Positions 58,487 to 64,000 of a stretch of DNA of 64,000 nt are shown here, piece after piece; within the stretch, counting starts at the first letter, position 1; every line of letters starts with the position of its first letter. The DNA comes from Ditylenchus dipsaci (taxonomy: Eukaryota; Nematoda; Chromadorea; Rhabditida; Anguinidae), in NCBI GenBank assembly GCA_004194705.1, contig SADC01000803.1, forward strand, positions 248,001-312,000, read 5' to 3'. The notes under the pieces were generated by a model that was given only the letters and a program-made list of their open reading frames with translations, made no database searches and was not told where the DNA came from. Made by a program: the position numbers and the translations under genes.

Positions 58487-59351
58487 ATGGCGAAAAGCAG
58501 CCAATGAAATATTATGAACCACGGTCCTCAAAACGTGATAAATTTAATCGATTTAACACGTGTTAAAGTTTCTATGAACATTCCAATTTCCTTTCGCCTT
58601 TTTATTAATATTTTTGTCGAAAACTTCTTCCATGGTCAAAAAAGTAAATTTGTGCCAGAAATCTAGCCCTACAACTTTTAACATAGAAGAAGTTTTCAAC
58701 AAAAGTAAAGGTAAAAAAGCAGAAGAAAATTGAAATCTTTATAGAATGGTATTAAAATCTATTAAATCTAACACATTTTGAGAACCCTTAAATACAACCG
58801 GAAATATTATGGCTGGCTATTTCAGCAACTCTTATAAAAAGTGAAACGTAAACAATTCCACCTTTTTGTGAAAAAGGCCAAATCTTTTTTGTTTTACTCA
58901 AAAAGAATATCTGCCCACTTTAAAAAAACTGATAACAACATAAACTCCATCTCAGAGTTGTCTCGGAGAAAGAGCTGGATTTCCATGTCCAAGATTTCGA
59001 ATTTCCGTGACTTCCTTGTTAGTGCGGTCTAAGCACTCTTTGTTTGGTGCAAAGTTTGTTTGTGGAACCTAATTTTCAAAAAGTCACTCTTGTTCACTGA
59101 ATGTTATTGATTAGACTTGATTGGGTGACTCTGCAAACATCGATTAAAATCTTTTAGCCAGGCTGTGATTAATTGTTGGCATGTTTTGGAAAAGCTGATT
59201 GATAGTTCTCTTACTCTATTTATAAGCTGAAGCAGTAATCAAATGACTCTTTTAATATTTCAAAAGCAAAAAATATTTATGTACTAGTCAGCCATCATAC
59301 TGGCAAATCAACTAGATCAACTATTATATTCAAAACTGTCGATTTCAAAAA
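58487..59351. other. Upstream region of the sushi-protein gene
   Basis: Contains a weak short inverted pair near 58610-58700 (GAAGTTTTCAACAAAA type). No TATA-like or other promoter signal was convincing. Confidence 0.4.
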
Positions 59352-62300
59352 ATGTATTTAATATTTGATTGTTTTTTGTCCATCCTGCTACTATTGGCCG
59401 TTGCTCAACACACTACTGGTGCCTTGGAAAGTGAGGGTGGAGACAGTCCTTATAGATGTGTGGCAGCAGTCCCCAGGCCTAGTTATTGCCGCAAAGCATG
59501 CTTGAAGACGAGAATTGTAAAAAGCCAATAAAAGGTGGTCAAAGCTACGTTTCAAAACGGAGAAAGCTTTTTCGGTGGAAATCGCACAAAAAAATTGATT
59601 TGCACCAAATAAAAGTCTTTTTGCACCAGCTAATTTTCGCATCAAAAAAAGATTTGTCTTGTCTAAACCCGCCAAAACGGGTTTTGGCGACAAGAAAAAA
59701 TGTTTTGGCCAATTTTTTTTTTTGAAAAGCAACTTGCAAACCAAGGCGAGCTGATATGGTGGATGTTTCAGTATCGACTGGACTAAGTATTCAAGAGTCT
59801 AGCCAAGGTTGGAAATCCCAAATCAATATTTTCATCCTCATGTCCTTTCCTTATAATTTATCTGAATCAGTGAAAAAAATTAGAGTAAAATATTTTTTGG
59901 TAGTTTGCAATTGCCCGGCTGACCTTGTCATTCAAAATTTGGGTGAAAGTCATTTATTTCGGAGCTTCCACATACGTTGCAGGCTATTCTTACCGAAGAT
60001 CCTTGTTAAATTGCGAACACCAATATTTTTTCTTCATTTTATAAAGTTTAGGTGTATGTGTGATGGAGAATGTGGCTTGAGGTTTGAGTTCAGCCAAAAT
60101 TTCTGTGTGTCAAATTAGCATTTAGTTGTGTTAATCCAGGTGGAATCATAACTTTTTATTGGAATTTCACAAACTTTAAGATGAATTATTTTAGCTTCAA
60201 CTTGTAACCCCCTAGTTGATTTGCCTAATGGCTTTGTCCGCACTCCAAATGGTAGTGATTTTGATATAGGGAACTTGGAGTTGTTTGATCTTATAAAATT
60301 TGGGTTTTCTGTATGGTGCAAATGTGGAATACGGCTGCAATCCAGGTTATATTCTGGTTGGACCTTCCCAAAGAAGGTGTGGAGGTATGACTTAGATTTG
60401 CATTTTTTAAGAAAAATTTTGCATTTAAAATTTTGCATTTCACTTCAGGCAACCGAGAATGGAGTGGAACAAAGCCAATTTGTCGGTTACAACGTGAGTG
60501 TGATATGAATTTGCAAAAAATGCTCAAATGTTGCGACAGAGTTCTAGAGCAAAGAGTTTTGTCCCCCGCTAAAATCACATTATTGCCACTAACGTCGATA
60601 GTTCATGTTGAATTAGATTCCGTTACCAAAAAGTTGCTATCAAAATCCTAAATTTGGCTGCCAAACCAAGTCTGCTACCAAAAATTTGAAATTTTGTAAA
60701 ATAAAATCCGTTGCCAAGAATTTAAATTTAGGCAGCAGAAATCAAGATTTTGGCAAAAAAATTACAGATAAATATGTGACCATCTGATTGAGCCTGGTCA
60801 CAATCCGTTCACATTTGGAACTGGGAGCGGTAGGAGTAAATCCCGAAATTGCGTATTCGAAGGTTCTATTTTTTCCGCCTACCACCGGAATCAGGGTGGC
60901 TTTAAAATATAACTCTGAGATTTTTTCAAATTGAGAGTTCCAACTTGGGACCGCCCCTAAAATTGTGGGTGTTATGTAGAAACACATTTCAAGCTTAAGA
61001 TTTTTACGTTACAAAAATATGTCAAAGTGATTCGAAAAAGCCGTTGCTAACTGGCCGGTCTCCCTTTTCAGCAGATTGCCTAAACTATTTTATTTTTCAG
61101 GTTCATGCGGACCACCCCAGAGCTGCCTTACGCCACTCACCACATCAATGGAAACAACTTTTATGGTGAACATGACTTGGACACTGAAGTAGATGATTTA
61201 CAGTCTTAGTAATTTTGCTAGATAATCCTGCATGTTGTAGGTACACTACTCTTGTGTGGCCGGCTACCACCGTTTCTCGACCACTAATGGAGTCCCCATG
61301 GCCAAATGCTTACTTAATCGCAATGGAGTGGCCCAATGGTTTGGTCCAACTGATTTGAAGTGCAAACGTGAGATATTTAGGGAGTAATACATCACACAAA
61401 GTAAAGTTTTCAGCTCGCACTTGCCTGGACCCAGGCATCCCACTAAATGGGTTTCGGTAAGTAAGATTTTGATTCGACCAGAAGCTGGGTGATCAAATGG
61501 AAATTTATTTAAGAACTGGAGATCTTTTCCAGTACCCCCAAAGTGTTGAATTCACGTGTTGTTAATTTTTAAGGTTTGTGTAAGTTTAAAAAAGCATTAG
61601 ATATTTAGGTGCTCCTGGATTTCGGTAAGTAACTTGGAAACTATGAAATTAAGCTAACCTGCTTTGTTTTCGGCTGATTGGCTCATCCACTCGTAAATGC
61701 ACTGTTAAAGGTATATTCTTGACATTTTCGTGAATAATTATATTTTCCTCCATTTTAGGAGAATGGACCGGGCAAGCACCCATTTGTAAACGTAGGTTTG
61801 CCTGATACAGCTGAATCTTGAGAATTTTCTTCGTTGGAATTATCTCTTGGACTGAAAGATTATATGGGATCATTTTACGGACAAAAAAAGTTCAACCAAA
61901 AGCAAAAAAGTAGATTATAAGCTGGGTGCCTTACTGAGGTTAGAATCATCTCGGACTGGGACATTTCGAGACCAAAAAAACATAAAATGCATATAGATGC
62001 TCTTTTTGCCCAGTTCCAGAGATCAAAACGTGGTAGAATGCCCTATTATATGGCTTTATGTATGACCCGAGAGGATGCGTTGGGTCGACAAACACACTTG
62101 TGAACCCTGTAAAAAATTCACTTTTAGCGACCGAATGTGAGAGACCTAATGATCCACTACATGGCTCAGTCCTAGGAAGGTCTGTAACTTTTCTCTCCTA
62201 ACATGCCCAAATAACAGAGTTTACTATTTTCAGTTCACTCACATATCAGTCAGTGGTCAGTCCGTTAATTTAGCATTCATCCACAAGATTCTCAAAAATA

Positions 62301-62695
62301 TATTTTTGCAGGTGACATACACCTGCAATGAGGGATATAGACTAGTGGGTGGAGGCTTTAGGTTGGTCTTGATTTTGCTTTAAATTTGTTTTAAAAATTT
62401 ATCAGAATCAGCCAAGAATCTGGTCGACCAGTAAATCAAGTACAAAGAATCTGCCTGGCAGAAGGGGTTTGGGCGGTATGTTCTGCATAATTTTCCATTT
62501 GTCCTCTGGTTTATCATGTTCAATTTCAGGCCAAGAACCTCTTTGTGAAGGTATTCCTTGGCATTTGTACTTCAGCTTTGGTTTTTTGATTTAGAAATTC
62601 GTTGCCCTCCACTTCCACCTCTGTACAATGGCTATATAGAAGGTCAGGACACCAATTTTGGCTCGATGGTGGTCTTCCGCTGCCTTGAATCTATG
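59352..62695 (+). CDS. Secreted multi-sushi (CCP) domain protein, 5' part
   Basis: Exon 59352-59516 starts [20 protein letters not shown], a clear signal peptide, and ends at GTAAAA. CCP exons follow: 60195-60376 ([11 protein letters not shown]), 60449-60493 ([12 protein letters not shown]), 61101-61188 ([16 protein letters not shown]), 61241-61367 ([12 protein letters not shown]), 61414-61456 ([11 protein letters not shown]), 61514-61557, 61609-61624 (16 nt), about 61673-61710, 61759-61791 ([11 protein letters not shown]), 62128-62179 ([14 protein letters not shown]), part of 62233-62270, 62312-62361 ([11 protein letters not shown]), 62406-62475, 62530-62550 (21 nt), 62595-62695 ([14 protein letters not shown]). 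This gives about five sushi modules with the four-Cys pattern and final W-x-P-x-C. Likely extracellular binding or adhesion; no enzyme domain seen. One C is missing at 61115-61118. Some early joins (59517-60448) are unresolved. Probably continues past 64000. Confidence 0.8.
61960..62050. repeat. Family A fragment in sushi-gene intron
   Basis: AAAATGCATATAGATGCTC, the GCCCAGTTCCAGAGATC block and AAACGTGGTAGAATGCCC match text near 11200-11230 and 57720-57770. Confidence 0.55.
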
Positions 62696-62852
62696 GTAAT
62701 TTTCAGGGACTTGTTGAAAATTCGGCACTGATGCCATATTACCACCCGGACAATTTTCCGCCGACCAATTTTCCACCACCAATTTAATTTTTGTTTTTGC
62801 ATCAGAAGTGCACTTGTCTTCAATGTTGCGGAATTCGCACTCCGAACGGCTC

Positions 62853-62906
62853 TAGGTGAATTCGTCAACTGGTAAATTCGTCAACCGTGAATTCGTCAAC
62901 GGATTT
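62853..62906 (+). repeat. Half array of GTGAATTCGTCAAC
   Basis: Three direct copies (GGTGAATTCGTCAACTGG, GGTAAATTCGTCAACC, GTGAATTCGTCAACGG). Related to the 35772-36009 element; no inverted partner array seen. Confidence 0.55.
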
Positions 62907-62989
62907 TCACTTGACAGGGTTTAGGCCTGAGAATTCGATATGCTTTTAATTATTTAATTTTTGGGCTAGCTTACGATAGTCGGCGTTAA

Positions 62990-63112
62990 ATTGATTCCCG
63001 GTTAATTGATCTTCAGATAACTGATCCCTATTTTATATTTTAGCAGAAATAATTAAAAAATTAATCCCTGATAAACTGTAAATTAATCCCTGATAAACTG
63101 ATCGTCTAATAG
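62990..63112. repeat. Array of TTAATCCCTGATAAACTG
   Basis: Two direct copies of TTAATCCCTGATAAACTG and several degenerate relatives (ATTGATTCCCGGTTAATTGA, ATAACTGATCCC) on both sides of a short core. Followed by a B-box-like GGTTCAAATCC at 63119. Confidence 0.45.
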
Positions 63113-63589
63113 GTCACAGGTTCAAATCCCGGTGGTGGCAAACATTTTTTCTGGACCAGTCAGAGTAGAAAAATAGTTTTGAAATAACTAGCAAGTCTCA
63201 GGGTGGGTAGGAAAACCATCTAGTACCTGCCCTAAACGGGTATCCATCTCTATAATACGAAATTTTTCATTTAGCCTAAAGTAGTTAGTAATTAATTTTT
63301 TTGGATGTATTTTTTGGACGCAGATGGAAGATTTTTGCAGAAAATCTGACGAATTTACTTTCGAGTACTAGCAAAAGGGCTGGATACTACTAGGTACTAC
63401 GACCCAAGTACCACGACCCAGGTCGTGCCTAGGCGGGTCCGCGACAATTCGCCTCCGGGACAATTCGCCTCCGGGCCGATTCGGGCATGCTGAAGATGGT
63501 TTGATAGTGGTAAAATGCCGTTTCGTGGGGTTTTTTTGAGTTTTGGTAAAGTTAAGTTTTGGTAAAATCAATTATTTCCCAATACTCGA

Positions 63590-63865
63590 AGAATACCATA
63601 CAAAACCTTATTTTACTATTATCAAACCGTCTTCAGCATACCCGAATCGGTCCAGAAAACAGGTTTCAGAACATGAAAAACGTAAAACGAATTTGCTCCA
63701 AGTGGACGACCACTTGGTTTTGTTATACTTAGGTAGTGTAGTGGTACCAGGGTAGTATTATTTTCGTCTTGTAAAGAACTTTTAAAATTTATGATCCAAC
63801 TTTAGTTCTACTGGATAATCCATGCACTAACTAAACCAAGTGGTCGTCCACTTGGATCAAAAGAA
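63590..63865. repeat. ACCAAGTGGTCGTCC-family element
   Basis: Inverted GGACGACCACTTGGTTTTG (63703) and AAACCAAGTGGTCGTCCAC (63833). Shares the GTCCAGAAAACAGGTTTCAG block with 44335-44800, and weaker text with 31715-31790. Confidence 0.6.
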
Positions 63866-64000
63866 AGTCAAATAAAGTTGGTTATAGCCGATAAATTTTG
63901 AAGTCAAATAACTGTTGTCTCTATTATCTGAGCAGGGTAAGAATGCCTTTATATATGAACAGGGAACAGTTGTCCATTTTATTCTGGTTTCCACTGAATA

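Noticed and set aside
59756..60118. 120-codon ORF with several cysteines upstream of the first clear sushi exon
   Set aside because: Not rejected outright as exon material, but no pair of splice sites joined it in phase to 59516 or 60195, so it is not listed as a gene.

Overview
The window looks like AT-rich nuclear DNA from an invertebrate animal. Genes are split into many short exons by GT-AG introns, many of them only 44-60 nt. Products include animal-type proteins (ARIP4 helicase, taspase, a secreted sushi protein). I cannot name the phylum. Gene models were built by hand from reading frame, splice phase and remembered family motifs; no search was run.

Layout. (1) 89-10286, plus strand: 3' part of an ARIP4/RAD54L2-like Snf2 helicase with several microexons; its introns hold foldback elements and a shrunken hAT element. 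(2) 10300-24600: mostly transposons, including a hAT element with 8-bp target duplications (12391-14962), several foldbacks, and the last exon of an unknown minus-strand gene (15993-16161). (3) 24639-27288, minus: 3' part of a leucine-rich-repeat-like gene. (4) 27650-33770: repeats, ending in a truncated Tigger element. (5) 33822-38117, minus: complete mannose-6-phosphate isomerase in ten exons. (6) 41457-51090, plus: carnitine acetyltransferase family gene, lacking only an unfound short N-terminal exon, with a 5.4-kb repeat-filled intron. (7) 51996-54343, minus: complete threonine aspartase (taspase 1), convergent with gene 6. (8) 54917-56614: a 1.7-kb palindrome with minisatellite arms. (9) 59352 to at least 62695, plus: secreted multi-sushi protein that probably continues past the window.

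The host genes are unrelated housekeeping, chromatin and secreted functions and do not form a pathway. Mobile DNA dominates the rest: long foldbacks, TA-flanked pogo/mariner-type MITEs, and many short hAT-type elements built almost entirely from family-specific arrays of degenerate short motifs. One motif, CCTTGGTCCCCCAAGG, recurs in several otherwise different foldbacks.

Base quality matters here. At least seven host-gene sites, plus others in transposase genes, need a 1-nt homopolymer change to keep frame, and the two arms of the 54.9-56.6 kb palindrome differ mainly in homopolymer length. I read these as residual sequencing errors rather than pseudogenes.
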